From the IMG/VR virus record IMGVR_UViG_3300027659_000080, positions 1 through 39,947 of that record: 39,947 nt of DNA; one strand, written 5' to 3'. This stretch comes from a virus. Position 1 is the first letter of the stretch, and each line of letters begins with the position of its first letter. Positions 27,503-35,059 of the stretch are shown here, in pieces. A model generated the notes under the pieces. The model was given only the letters and a program-made list of their open reading frames with translations. It made no database searches and was not told where the DNA came from. The translations under genes and the position numbers were made by a program.

Positions 27503-28147
27503 ATGCCTGAACTGAATGCCAACATCCCACCGATTAGTTGTTTTGTAAGAGGTAACTTCCTTACCAACCAAAAGAATGGTCACGACCTCAAGTTCCCAGT
27601 CATTGTCTTTGGTGTTGCTTCTATCACTGACAGGGCACCAGTGTTTCATTTCCTCATGGAAGATGGCGGAATTTGGTGGAGAGCCCCTATCAATGCCTTC
27701 TGCATGGACGAAGACAGCCCTGTTGTAGAAATCTACGACCTTGTTATGTGGAATTGTTTCTCTCCATACATCACTGTCACTACTTTTGAGCATATGCGTG
27801 GACGTTCTATGTCATATATTGACCGTCACAAGAAAAATGTGGACGGAAAGTACATGTTTACCCTTGACTGGCACCATCCAGACAACAACATTGCAGATAC
27901 AAACTACTCAATTGACTCTGCCAACCACAAATGTGGTCATGTCATCCTACGAGAAGACGGAAACTTTGCTATTCAGCCCAATAACCGTGTGCATCTCTGG
28001 GACCCATCGCATACGACCAAGAAAGGTGTCCATTTGATTGACCGTGAGGTCAGTGACATCGTCTGGGGTGTGGAAGACGGTAGCAAATGGCTCACATCTG
28101 ATGATTCTAGTTACAACTATGACGTAAAAATAGTTGACAAGTCATAG
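27503..28147 (+). CDS. Unknown 214-residue protein
   Basis: A mostly beta protein with hydrophobic strands (KFPVIVFGVASITDRAPVFHFLMEDGGIWWRAPI) and a later pattern KYMFTLDWHHPDNN...HKCGHVILREDGNFAIQPNNRVHLWDPS. The sequence style recalls an uncharacterised family seen in aquatic phages, but I cannot name it. The C-terminal 50 residues are hydrophilic. Leaderless promoter; the next gene begins 12 bases after the stop. Confidence 0.7.
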   Translation: MPELNANIPPISCFVRGNFLTNQKNGHDLKFPVIVFGVASITDRAPVFHFLMEDGGIWWRAPINAFCMDEDSPVVEIYDLVMWNCFSPYITVTTFEHMRGRSMSYIDRHKKNVDGKYMFTLDWHHPDNNIADTNYSIDSANHKCGHVILREDGNFAIQPNNRVHLWDPSHTTKKGVHLIDREVSDIVWGVEDGSKWLTSDDSSYNYDVKIVDKS

Positions 28148-28159
28148 TAAACTAGATAT
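28148..28159 (+). promoter_or_regulatory. Leaderless -10 promoter (TAAACT, 6 nt before ATG)
   Basis: TAAACT at 28148-28153, AGATAT, ATG at 28160. Confidence 0.7.
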
Positions 28160-28429
28160 ATGAGTCGTCCCGATGGTCCACAGTTCCGTAAAGTAGGTAA
28201 TCATAAGATGTACCGACACAATACAGGCAGTTGGGAGACCGTAGACAACTATCACTTCCAACAAGGGTCCCCTCCCACTAACCTATGGAATGTCCATGAC
28301 CTACGAGACCCTGATGCATGGGAGCCAGTGTTTGAAACACAGCACGGTAGTCTAAAAAGTGCTCATTCTGAGTTTAGAAGGTACCATCCTGAGCGTGATG
28401 CGGGCGACAAACCGCTACTTGAGCACTAA
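28160..28429 (+). CDS. Unknown 89-residue protein
   Basis: Starts MSRPDGPQFRKVGNHKMYRHN; polar, rich in His, Asp and Arg, with no hydrophobic segment. Its stop overlaps the next ATG (TAATG), so it is co-translated with the ART-like gene. No domain recognised; it could be a partner or antidote of that protein, which is speculation. Confidence 0.6.
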   Translation: MSRPDGPQFRKVGNHKMYRHNTGSWETVDNYHFQQGSPPTNLWNVHDLRDPDAWEPVFETQHGSLKSAHSEFRRYHPERDAGDKPLLEH

Positions 28430-28800
28430 TGCCAGTACCTGAAGGACAACAGTTCATCACGCTATACCGTGGATTGCAGGGAGTACAGCCCCATCGTGTA
28501 AACCATCGCAGTATGGGAGACATCTGGACCAGTAGTTATGGCGTTGCTCATAGATATGCCTCTGGTCAAGCAGACGACAACACCAAAAACTCTACTTTTG
28601 GAACAATTGTTAGAGCATCCGTACCAGTCCATGCGATTAAAGAAGATGATACAGGCGATGATTTGAAAGAATACCGTCTACATCCTGGTTCTGAGGTAGA
28701 AGTAAGTAGCAAAGAGTTTGTACAACAGCGTGGTGAGAGTAAAAGACACTCTGTTCCTGACGATTATTGGAAAAAGTACCCAATGAAGGGTACAATTTAG
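28429..28800 (+). CDS. ADP-ribosyltransferase-like (ART-fold) protein
   Basis: A 123-residue protein with the R-S-E layout of the ART fold: LYRG with R14, IWTSSYGVAHRYA (T34, S35, S36; STS-like), a strand TIVRASVPVHAI, and SEVEVS (E89 and E91, the ExE motif). This matches NAD-dependent mono-ADP-ribosyltransferases such as phage and toxin ARTs. If active it would modify a host protein. The protein is short, so it may be a single minimal domain. Related ART-like sequences lie at 29331 and 38099. Confidence 0.65.
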   Translation: MPVPEGQQFITLYRGLQGVQPHRVNHRSMGDIWTSSYGVAHRYASGQADDNTKNSTFGTIVRASVPVHAIKEDDTGDDLKEYRLHPGSEVEVSSKEFVQQRGESKRHSVPDDYWKKYPMKGTI

Positions 28801-28802
28801 TA

Positions 28803-29276
28803 ATGCTGCCATTACACCTTGAAGAACAGAAATTCAAAAAGAGTTTAAAGTCAGGTCGTTTTTATGGCACTGAAATGTGGGGAGAAGAGCGCAATGTCAA
28901 TGTAAGAGCAATGGGTAGGCTTTCCAGCCCTCAATTTACAATGCTTATGCGTCCATCTGATTATTCTAATTCATGGTTAGACATGGATGTACCAGTTCCT
29001 CATGTCCCTGGTCATGTGCGCCATCAACCTTTTGATGCAGACCACCCTGAGTACCAAGAGTTAGAGCAACGAATCATGAAAGAGGGTGTGCGTAGACCAG
29101 TCATCGTTGGACAGAAGCAGAATATGTACAACCCTGACATTCACCTTGACCCAAACAAAATAACTGTGCGACCTGCTTACCCTGTCATGGATGGTCACCA
29201 TCGTGCGTTCTTTGCTATCAAACATGGTTTACATATCCCTGTAGTACAGTTTGTAAGCCAAAGAGGGAATTACTAA
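28803..29276 (+). CDS. ParB-like (ParB/Srx fold) protein
   Basis: A 157-residue protein; ATG at 28803 overlaps nothing and follows the preceding TAG by two bases. Residues 88-150: LEQRIMKEGVRRPVIVGQK, then ITVRPAYPVMDGHHRAFFAIKHGLHIPVVQF with the motif D-G-H-H-R (130-134). It resembles the protein at 26730 but is divergent. The N-terminal half is of unknown fold. No helix-turn-helix is present. Confidence 0.75.
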   Translation: MLPLHLEEQKFKKSLKSGRFYGTEMWGEERNVNVRAMGRLSSPQFTMLMRPSDYSNSWLDMDVPVPHVPGHVRHQPFDADHPEYQELEQRIMKEGVRRPVIVGQKQNMYNPDIHLDPNKITVRPAYPVMDGHHRAFFAIKHGLHIPVVQFVSQRGNY

Positions 29277-29292
29277 AAAATTTCTGGTGGGG

Positions 29293-29304
29293 TAAACTAG
29301 TTAT
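29293..29304 (+). promoter_or_regulatory. Leaderless -10 promoter (TAAACT, 6 nt before ATG)
   Basis: TAAACT at 29293-29298, AGTTAT, ATG at 29305. That ATG opens a seven-codon micro-ORF, not the main gene. Confidence 0.65.
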
Positions 29305-29328
29305 ATGTGTGCAATGGAAAAAGGTTAA
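29305..29328 (+). CDS. Leaderless seven-residue micro-ORF
   Basis: ATG at 29305 reads MCAMEKG and stops at TAA 29326-29328, two bases before the ATG of the next gene. It covers the AAAAGG ribosome-binding site of that gene, so its translation could set the rate of the main gene (leader-peptide style coupling). It may be a by-product of the leaderless promoter. Confidence 0.45.
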   Translation: MCAMEKG

Positions 29329-29330
29329 GT

Positions 29331-29858
29331 ATGGCTCGTGGTGCTTGGCGTGACCCTAGTAGAGAGACAACACCTCTTGGCTCGTCCCCTATTCATATTT
29401 CTGACCGAGGCAGTTATGGTGAAAACAGAAGGCAAGCAACAAAAGGCTGGCACGTTGCCTTACGAGTAAGTCGTGAATCAATTGAAAAGAATGGCATTGA
29501 CCATAAAATCATTGGTAGTGGTGGTACAAGTGTCTTTAGCGACAACCGTGACCAATTTGGGCGTAGGCCACGACAAGGTAACTACTTTTTCCTACATCAG
29601 GAAGATGCCTTAGATTTTGCTCAACCAGGCATCCATGACATTTGGGAAATAGATATCCCAGAAAAACGTCAGCACATGTTCTTCCATGACCGTGGTCTTG
29701 GGCCAAACTACTCTGGGCAATCCCCTCGTAAAATACCAAAGAAGTCGTTAACTCTTTTACATCTAGAGGGTCCCCCAAGCCCAGAGGCTTCTGAGAAATT
29801 CAGTAAAAAAATTAACTACGTGAGTAGACTATTGAACAATGGTCAGTTCAACGACTGA
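29331..29858 (+). CDS. Unknown protein, possibly ART-fold
   Basis: A 175-residue protein starting MARGAWRDPSRE, which begins like the M-x-R-G family at 4.5-5.7 kb. I chose this ATG over an upstream GTG (29307) because a ribosome-binding site is present. The middle reads WHVALRVSRESIEKNGIDHKII, then GNYFFLHQEDALDFAQ and IWEIDIP, a plan like KptA/ART-type domains (strand, helix, x-x-G-I turn, aromatic-rich strand, helix). No certain catalytic triad, so this is a low-confidence fold call. Confidence 0.6.
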   Translation: MARGAWRDPSRETTPLGSSPIHISDRGSYGENRRQATKGWHVALRVSRESIEKNGIDHKIIGSGGTSVFSDNRDQFGRRPRQGNYFFLHQEDALDFAQPGIHDIWEIDIPEKRQHMFFHDRGLGPNYSGQSPRKIPKKSLTLLHLEGPPSPEASEKFSKKINYVSRLLNNGQFND

Positions 29859-29867
29859 GTAATAAAG

Positions 29868-29879
29868 TAAACTAAATAG
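29868..29879 (+). promoter_or_regulatory. Leaderless -10 promoter (TAAACT, 6 nt before ATG)
   Basis: TAAACT at 29868-29873, AAATAG, ATG at 29880. Confidence 0.65.
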
Positions 29880-30584
29880 ATGAGCGATTTAAGAGTTACA
29901 GATGTTCAGGCTGCATTGCGGCATTTTGCTGGTCTTGGGCATGATGTACTCACAGACCCACGTGCTGTCCATCTTACAAATCATCCTGATGAAGAACCTA
30001 AACCATACAGAATGGCAGCAGGACATAGTTTAAGTTTTGATGGTACGGGCATGCAGGTAGGCGGTTTAACGTCATATGTTATGCAATCTGAACGACCATT
30101 AATTTCTTATGTAGCAACACATATTCAACCCAATTGGCATGGCAGAAGGGTTGCGCCATTAGTACCTACAATGCAACGTGAGCGGATGGTGGCTCTTGGT
30201 GCCACGGGAGATGATAAATATCATCAATTTACCTGGGATACTACACATAACTCATCTTCAGGTCCTGGTTACCACGATAGTATGACTGGCTCAAAAGGGT
30301 CATCTGTTTTTCTTAATGATGGACGAAACGATATTCATGAGGCTTTAAAAGCGCATACAACAAAGGCTGTATCACATACAGGTGCAAGATACTTGTCTGA
30401 GGAGAGAAAGCAACCTATGACACCTGAGGAAATGTCTAACTTTGATGTTCCACATGCAATGTTGTCTATGTTGGAAGGTGCCCAACCTTTTAAAGGTATT
30501 ATCACTGTGCGACAAGGTTTAGGCAATATTTACCATTACAACCCCGATACAGAAGAATTGCGGACGCACCTTGTCAGACCTTAG
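29880..30584 (+). CDS. Unknown protein, first of four tandem paralogues
   Basis: A 234-residue protein starting MSDLRVTDVQAALRHFAGLGHDVLTD. The N-terminal 40 residues are repeated in the next two genes and, more distantly, in a third. It has a C-terminal pattern FKGIITVRQGLGNIYHYNPDTEEL shared with the paralogues (VHVVHGDHGDTNHYIYNPATEEM). A conserved middle (NDIHEALKAHTT) also recurs. The N-terminal helices look like a small helical or HTH-like module; function unknown. Leaderless start. Confidence 0.8.
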   Translation: MSDLRVTDVQAALRHFAGLGHDVLTDPRAVHLTNHPDEEPKPYRMAAGHSLSFDGTGMQVGGLTSYVMQSERPLISYVATHIQPNWHGRRVAPLVPTMQRERMVALGATGDDKYHQFTWDTTHNSSSGPGYHDSMTGSKGSSVFLNDGRNDIHEALKAHTTKAVSHTGARYLSEERKQPMTPEEMSNFDVPHAMLSMLEGAQPFKGIITVRQGLGNIYHYNPDTEELRTHLVRP

Positions 30585-31290
30585 AGTAACTGATGTTCAA
30601 GCAGCCCTACGGCATTTTGCTAATAATACTGGTCACAATGTTTTAACTGATGACCCACACAACATTTTGATTGATGACAAAAAATACGGTATGGCTGTTG
30701 GGCACCGCTTAAGCATTCATAACTATGAAAAAAGTACCAGAATGGCTTCTCGTGGTGACATTCAACTTTCATCTTTTATTCAGCAAGCAGAATCACATAT
30801 TATTTCAGAGGTAAACAGCGCTCATTCTTTTGCACGCCCTGATGAGAAGGAATTCCCATGGGTAAGGTCCACAGCCCCTTTAGGGCCTTATCATGGGTTA
30901 GGTTCAACAGGTGGTCCTTATGAACATTATGCAACATTTGGTGTTCAACACCCTGATGGTCTGATGAAAGGAATGATTCATCAAATAAATAAACCAGATG
31001 GTTGGACTACTAAAAAACCCTCTAGCGTATGGGAACCACATGAAGATATTCATGAAGCATTGAAATCACATACTGATTTGCGACCAAAGTATTCCCCAGA
31101 AAAACTTAAAGGTTTTGACCACCCACTTGCTTTGGAAAGATTAATATCTGAAAAAGAAGAAAGACCTGGCGTTGCAGAGGGGTCCAACACTACCTATAAA
31201 GGACTTGTACACGTTGTTCACGGAGACCATGGTGATACAAACCACTACATCTATAACCCCGCTACAGAAGAGATGCATAGATATGGGTGA
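30571..31290 (+). CDS. Unknown protein, second of four tandem paralogues
   Basis: A 239-residue protein from a TTG start inside the end of the preceding gene. Begins MSDLRVTDVQAALRHFANNTGHNVLTD, nearly identical to its neighbour for about 18 residues. It shares the EDIHEALKSHTD segment and the C-terminal NPATEEMHR. The middle is divergent. Confidence 0.8.
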   Translation: MSDLRVTDVQAALRHFANNTGHNVLTDDPHNILIDDKKYGMAVGHRLSIHNYEKSTRMASRGDIQLSSFIQQAESHIISEVNSAHSFARPDEKEFPWVRSTAPLGPYHGLGSTGGPYEHYATFGVQHPDGLMKGMIHQINKPDGWTTKKPSSVWEPHEDIHEALKSHTDLRPKYSPEKLKGFDHPLALERLISEKEERPGVAEGSNTTYKGLVHVVHGDHGDTNHYIYNPATEEMHRYG

Positions 31291-31993
31291 CCTTAGAGTA
31301 ACCGATGTACAAAAAATTATTCGTAAGCATGCTGATGTAGGTCACGACATTACACAAAGTCCACAGCATGTACATTTGGATAATAAGCCTTATGGGATGG
31401 TTGTAAACCACCACTTACAACTTAACCACGGTTCTTATGGTGGTGATGATGCAAGCATTTTGAATACATACTTGACGCAGGCAGAAAGACCCTTAGTAAG
31501 TAAACTACAAACAATGTTACGTGGTAGCACCGTTGCAGGCACTGGCAATAGATTTCGTCCTGAGCGAGGTGTAACACCCTACGGTAGGCACCAGTTTAAT
31601 TCTAAAGAACTTAGTGACTATGGGTATGATGACTTACATTATATAAATGGTAATCATTCCACATGGGTGGGAGACCATGGTGAGTGGCAAAATGAAAACG
31701 GATTATGGGTACCCCACGGTTTTTCAAAGTACAAAGATTCGCATGAAGCCCTACAATCACATACTTCAGCAGAAGTTCCACATGATGGAGTTGTGCACAA
31801 TGAGGAATACGACTCTCGTGAAATGACACCTGAAGAACATTCTGCTTTCAATAACACTGAAGCATTACATAACCTTACAGGATTAAAACCATTTTCTGGA
31901 TTAGTAAACGTATTACATGTTCCTAAGGATAGTCCTAAGGTTTCTTACACTTACAACCCACAGACAGAGGAACTGCACCGCCATGGCGATTAA
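31283..31993 (+). CDS. Unknown protein, third of four tandem paralogues
   Basis: A 236-residue protein. I chose the ATG at 31283 (not an upstream in-frame one at 31172) because it aligns with the paralogues: MGDLRVTDVQKIIRKHADVGHDIT. Shared elements: KDSHEALQSHTS and the end SYTYNPQTEELHRHGD. It overlaps the previous gene by 8 bases. Confidence 0.8.
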   Translation: MGDLRVTDVQKIIRKHADVGHDITQSPQHVHLDNKPYGMVVNHHLQLNHGSYGGDDASILNTYLTQAERPLVSKLQTMLRGSTVAGTGNRFRPERGVTPYGRHQFNSKELSDYGYDDLHYINGNHSTWVGDHGEWQNENGLWVPHGFSKYKDSHEALQSHTSAEVPHDGVVHNEEYDSREMTPEEHSAFNNTEALHNLTGLKPFSGLVNVLHVPKDSPKVSYTYNPQTEELHRHGD

Positions 31994-32732
31994 CCATAAT
32001 GATGTGTATGACTTCCTACACGGTGTTAGAAAACATAATGGTATTGACCTCATCTCACAACCAAAGATGGTAAACATACATGGTAGGACATACCCCACTA
32101 TTGGTAATAATCTGTCAATAGACAATGTGGATGGTTGGGGAGATTTATATATTCATATTCCCCATGAAAATGGTTATCTAACAGAGATGCATGTGTTTAA
32201 CCCAAACACTAACCCAAAACCTACCAAACTTGAACATCCTAATCACGTAACCGTAAATGATGTCGTTCCAGGTACACGTAAAACCCAAAGTGGTTTAATA
32301 CGACCTACTTTTAACTTTGGAACAAAAGGTGTAAATAGGACAGGTCCTTATAGCATGGATACGGCTGGGAACCTTGAACATACCTCAACTAAGGACACAA
32401 CTCATATTCACAAATTTCTTGAACATATTTCTGGGTTGCCATCTCCTCAAGGTGAAGCACTTAACATGTATGGTCGTGAAGGAAATGGTCCAATCCCAAG
32501 AGACAAAATGCATGCTGTTGATTTAGCAGAAAGCGTTGGTCATCTGCGTGAGTTACACATAGGTATAACCATGCCGAAAGGCACTGAACATCATTTAGCC
32601 ATTGCAGACATCAATGCACGAGTAAACGGTCCTCCTCGCCAAGGCGACAAGGAATACCTATATGATATTGGCTCAGAGTCTTTAACAGGGGTTCCAAAAG
32701 AAATGCGCACAAAATTCGGAGATGTTGGTTAA
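31983..32732 (+). CDS. Unknown protein, fourth and most divergent tandem paralogue
   Basis: A 249-residue protein starting MAINHNDVYDFLHGVRKHNGIDLIS, recognisably related to VTDVQxxLRHF...GHDVLTD. It keeps a Gly-x-N-x-L-S-I strand (TIGNNLSIDN; compare AVGHRLSIHN in the second copy) and the end EYLYDIGSESLTG corresponds to HYIYNPATEEM. Overlaps the third copy by 11 bases. Function unknown. Confidence 0.75.
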   Translation: MAINHNDVYDFLHGVRKHNGIDLISQPKMVNIHGRTYPTIGNNLSIDNVDGWGDLYIHIPHENGYLTEMHVFNPNTNPKPTKLEHPNHVTVNDVVPGTRKTQSGLIRPTFNFGTKGVNRTGPYSMDTAGNLEHTSTKDTTHIHKFLEHISGLPSPQGEALNMYGREGNGPIPRDKMHAVDLAESVGHLRELHIGITMPKGTEHHLAIADINARVNGPPRQGDKEYLYDIGSESLTGVPKEMRTKFGDVG

Positions 32733-32905
32733 TGCCTACTTATCAATACAAATGCCCAAATGACCACTACTACGAAGAAGAGCGGTCTATTACATCACAT
32801 GAGCCTATTCTCATCTGTACCTCTTGTTCAGAGGAGATGAAGAAGGTATTTAGCGTTCCTGCGCTCAACCTTGTCGGTAGGGGCTTCTACCGCAACGGCG
32901 GATAG
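32732..32905 (+). CDS. FmdB-type zinc-ribbon protein
   Basis: A 57-residue protein. MPTYQYKCPNDHYYEEERSI, then ICTSCSEEMKKVFSVPAL and GFYRNGG is the FmdB/CxxC zinc-ribbon pattern: one Cys pair partly replaced (C8 and H12) and CxxC at 29-32. FmdB-like ribbons are common in actinobacteria and their phages. It overlaps the preceding stop (TAATG). Confidence 0.75.
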   Translation: MPTYQYKCPNDHYYEEERSITSHEPILICTSCSEEMKKVFSVPALNLVGRGFYRNGG

Positions 32906-32917
32906 TATAATAGTTCT
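32906..32917 (+). promoter_or_regulatory. Leaderless -10 promoter (TATAAT, 6 nt before ATG)
   Basis: TATAAT at 32906-32911, AGTTCT, ATG at 32918. The consensus -10 box is found at the same spacing as the weaker TAAACT versions. Confidence 0.75.
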
Positions 32918-33148
32918 ATGAAACAAATAATTCTTCGTATTTGTGCCACTTTTGCGGCTACTGGTCTTTCTGTAGTCGGAGCGGGCGCTATTGCTGGTAT
33001 TCCCCTTTGGAAGGCTATGCTGATGGCTGGTATCAGTGGGGTAAGTTTTGTTGTTGAAGGTCTTGCACGAGCATACATGGATGATGGTAAATTAACAATC
33101 AATGAGATTAATGATGTTTTCAACAAAGTTGATAAGAAAGCAAAGTAA
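32918..33148 (+). CDS. Small membrane protein, holin-like
   Basis: A 76-residue protein with two hydrophobic segments: residues 4-27 (IILRICATFAATGLSVVGAGAI) and about 30-48 (LWKAMLMAGISGVSFVVEG), then a short charged tail with DDGKLTINEINDVFNKVDKK, which resembles an EF-hand-like acidic loop and helix. Small two-pass membrane proteins with charged tails in actinophages often serve as holins; the Rpf-like lysin is far away, so pairing is not shown. Confidence 0.65.
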   Translation: MKQIILRICATFAATGLSVVGAGAIAGIPLWKAMLMAGISGVSFVVEGLARAYMDDGKLTINEINDVFNKVDKKAK

Positions 33149-33300
33149 TGGCAACTTCTAAACATTGGAGCGACCCTGAAGAAGATGCATACACAGACGA
33201 TGAGGGTAACATCTTGTATTACGATAAACAAGGCAAATTGCGAAAGTTTAAAGCAACTGCTGTTGAATACCAGCAAATGTACCACTATGGAGATGACTAA
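33148..33300 (+). CDS. 50-residue acidic protein
   Basis: Starts MATSKHWSDPEEDAYTDDEG, overlaps the preceding TAA and the next ATG (TAATG on both sides). Acidic and aromatic (NILYYDKQGKLRKF; YQQMYHYGDD). Function unknown; it is co-translated with its neighbours. Confidence 0.6.
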   Translation: MATSKHWSDPEEDAYTDDEGNILYYDKQGKLRKFKATAVEYQQMYHYGDD

Positions 33301-33626
33301 TGGCTAGGAACAAAGGGATTGACCCAGACGGTGATGGTCCTGGATTTAGGGATGATGACTCCCACTTCCAGTTAAGTGGGGATGAAGCACAAGATTACGC
33401 CATAAAAAAGGCAAATGCTAAACCAAGGAAAAAGCGACCACCTAGTGCAAAAGCAATTGCTCGTGGTCTTAGGGCTCAACAGCACATGAACGCAACACAG
33501 TTTCGTGAACCCGAAGACCGTGGTCCTAGACCTGGCTATGTACCACCTGCGCCTGGAGAACCAGGTGGTCCACTATTGCCTAAAGAAAAACCTAAAGAGG
33601 ATACAGAACCTCCTAAAGAGGATTAA
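33300..33626 (+). CDS. Unknown charged, disordered protein
   Basis: A 108-residue protein starting MARNKGIDPDGDGPG. Basic middle (KPRKKRPPSAKAIARGLRAQQHMNA) and a Pro/Glu-rich tail (PKEKPKEDTEPPKED). Mostly low complexity and likely disordered. It ends before the reverse-strand operon; the two stops are about 10 bases apart. Confidence 0.6.
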   Translation: MARNKGIDPDGDGPGFRDDDSHFQLSGDEAQDYAIKKANAKPRKKRPPSAKAIARGLRAQQHMNATQFREPEDRGPRPGYVPPAPGEPGGPLLPKEKPKEDTEPPKED

Positions 33627-33635
33627 TACACCCCA

Positions 33636-34505
33636 TTACCAAAACTTTAGTACTGAGCGCCTAATGCCTTCTTCTAAAGATACTTTAGGAGTATAAAAAC
33701 TTAGCATCTTAGAAGAATCAGAGCAACGGTAAGCAACACCTTCGGGAGCATCAGTCTTGTGCTCATAGGTAGTTGTATAACCTACTTCTTTGCACACTAA
33801 CTCTGCCAGTTCATTGAACGTAGTAGGTCTACCTAATCCAAGGTTTACAGGTCCAGGTACATCAAGTTCTACAGCCTTGATAGTAGCGGCAACTACATCC
33901 TCAATATGGATAAAATCACGCACTTGCTTACCAGTACCCCAAATAAAAAAAGGGTCATAATGATGCACGCCACGGTGGATAAAAGACGGGAATGGGTAGG
34001 TTAGGTCTTGGTCTTCCCCGTACCCTGAGAATGGGCGAAACACATGAACCCGAAGACCTTCCTGCTCTGCATACTTTGCAAGGATTTCTCCTGTTAACTT
34101 AGCCCAACCATACGTAAGGTCTGGTAAACGCACGTTATCTAGGTCAATGTCATCCTCTACAAGTTTGTGCTCGCTACCGTAACCTTGAAGGTCAATAGGG
34201 TATGCCGCAGAAGACGAGTAGTACACAACATGGTCTGGTTTGGTACGTAATGCCCATTGGAACATATCGGAGTCAATAGCAAGGTCAGTAGCGACTTTTA
34301 AAGGGTTTCCTTCAATAGTTGCCCTACCCCCAACAATTGCGGCTAAATGAATAACTAAATCAAATTTAGTATTGTCTTCAGCAAAGAACTTACGAGCATC
34401 TAAACCATTAACAATGTCAACACACGTAATGTCATTGCCATTGTCTAATTGTCGGTGAAACTCACGACCAACAAAACCAGCATCTCCAGTAATTAAAATT
34501 TTCAT
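33636..34505 (-). CDS. NAD-dependent sugar epimerase/dehydratase (extended SDR)
   Basis: A 289-residue protein; start at 34505 by ATGA overlap with the upstream gene. NAD-binding motif ITGDAGFVGREF (about 4-15), HLAAIVGGRATI, catalytic YGWAKLTGE (Tyr-x-x-x-Lys) and FRPFSGYGEDQ. It resembles UDP-glucose 4-epimerase/GDP-fucose synthase-type enzymes. The third gene of a reverse-strand glycan operon. The exact sugar substrate cannot be read from sequence. Confidence 0.85.
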   Translation of the reverse strand: MKILITGDAGFVGREFHRQLDNGNDITCVDIVNGLDARKFFAEDNTKFDLVIHLAAIVGGRATIEGNPLKVATDLAIDSDMFQWALRTKPDHVVYYSSSAAYPIDLQGYGSEHKLVEDDIDLDNVRLPDLTYGWAKLTGEILAKYAEQEGLRVHVFRPFSGYGEDQDLTYPFPSFIHRGVHHYDPFFIWGTGKQVRDFIHIEDVVAATIKAVELDVPGPVNLGLGRPTTFNELAELVCKEVGYTTTYEHKTDAPEGVAYRCSDSSKMLSFYTPKVSLEEGIRRSVLKFW

Positions 34506-35059
34506 TTGCATCCCCAAATTCCATATGTATAAGTTTCATTAAACACAGTGCTATCTAACATTACAAACACATTAGACTCCCAACCTGCTTTTGTCAAGAG
34601 TTCTTCTACACCTTCACGGTCCCATGCCCAATAATGCTCTTTATTGGTGTCTTCCCATGCATTAATTGGTGTAGTTAAAATAAGACATTCTGCTTTTTCC
34701 CTCATCTGTTGTAACGCAGGCACAGGCTTATCTAGGTGCTCAAGTGTCTCTGAACAAATAAACAATGATACGTATGGTATTTTCTTGATAGTTTCCTCAA
34801 CTGGGCCTGTGTGTTCATAACCCTCTGCATAGTCACCCAAAATAGTTGGTAAGTCCAAGTATTTAGCAATTGCTGCGTTACCGCAACTTAAATCAGCCAC
34901 TACTGTGGCTTGTACTTCTCGTGCCATGTCTTTGGCAATAGTCTGTGTAATCTCAACACGTAACCCATGCCCACGACCATAAAGACCATGGTCATGTGGT
35001 TCAGGGTAAAGTTTGTCAAGAAACTCTTGAGAGTGTTTTGGGCGCAGTCTTTTAATCAC
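34502..35059 (-). CDS. Class I SAM-dependent methyltransferase
   Basis: A protein of about 185 residues. VVADLSCGNAAIAKYL is the glycine-poor but recognisable SAM-binding motif I; motif II/III is SLFICSETLEHLDKP followed by AECLILTTPIN, as in small-molecule or sugar methyltransferases. The GTG at 35059 overlaps the preceding stop; TTG at 35065 is an alternative. In this operon it probably methylates a sugar. Confidence 0.8.
   Translation of the reverse strand: MIKRLRPKHSQEFLDKLYPEPHDHGLYGRGHGLRVEITQTIAKDMAREVQATVVADLSCGNAAIAKYLDLPTILGDYAEGYEHTGPVEETIKKIPYVSLFICSETLEHLDKPVPALQQMREKAECLILTTPINAWEDTNKEHYWAWDREGVEELLTKAGWESNVFVMLDSTVFNETYTYGIWGCK

Noticed and set aside
33634-33646. CATTACCAAAACT, close to the 13-bp motif
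   Set aside because: It lies at the end of the reverse-strand epimerase gene, far from the motif cluster, with no promoter boxes; a chance match is likely.
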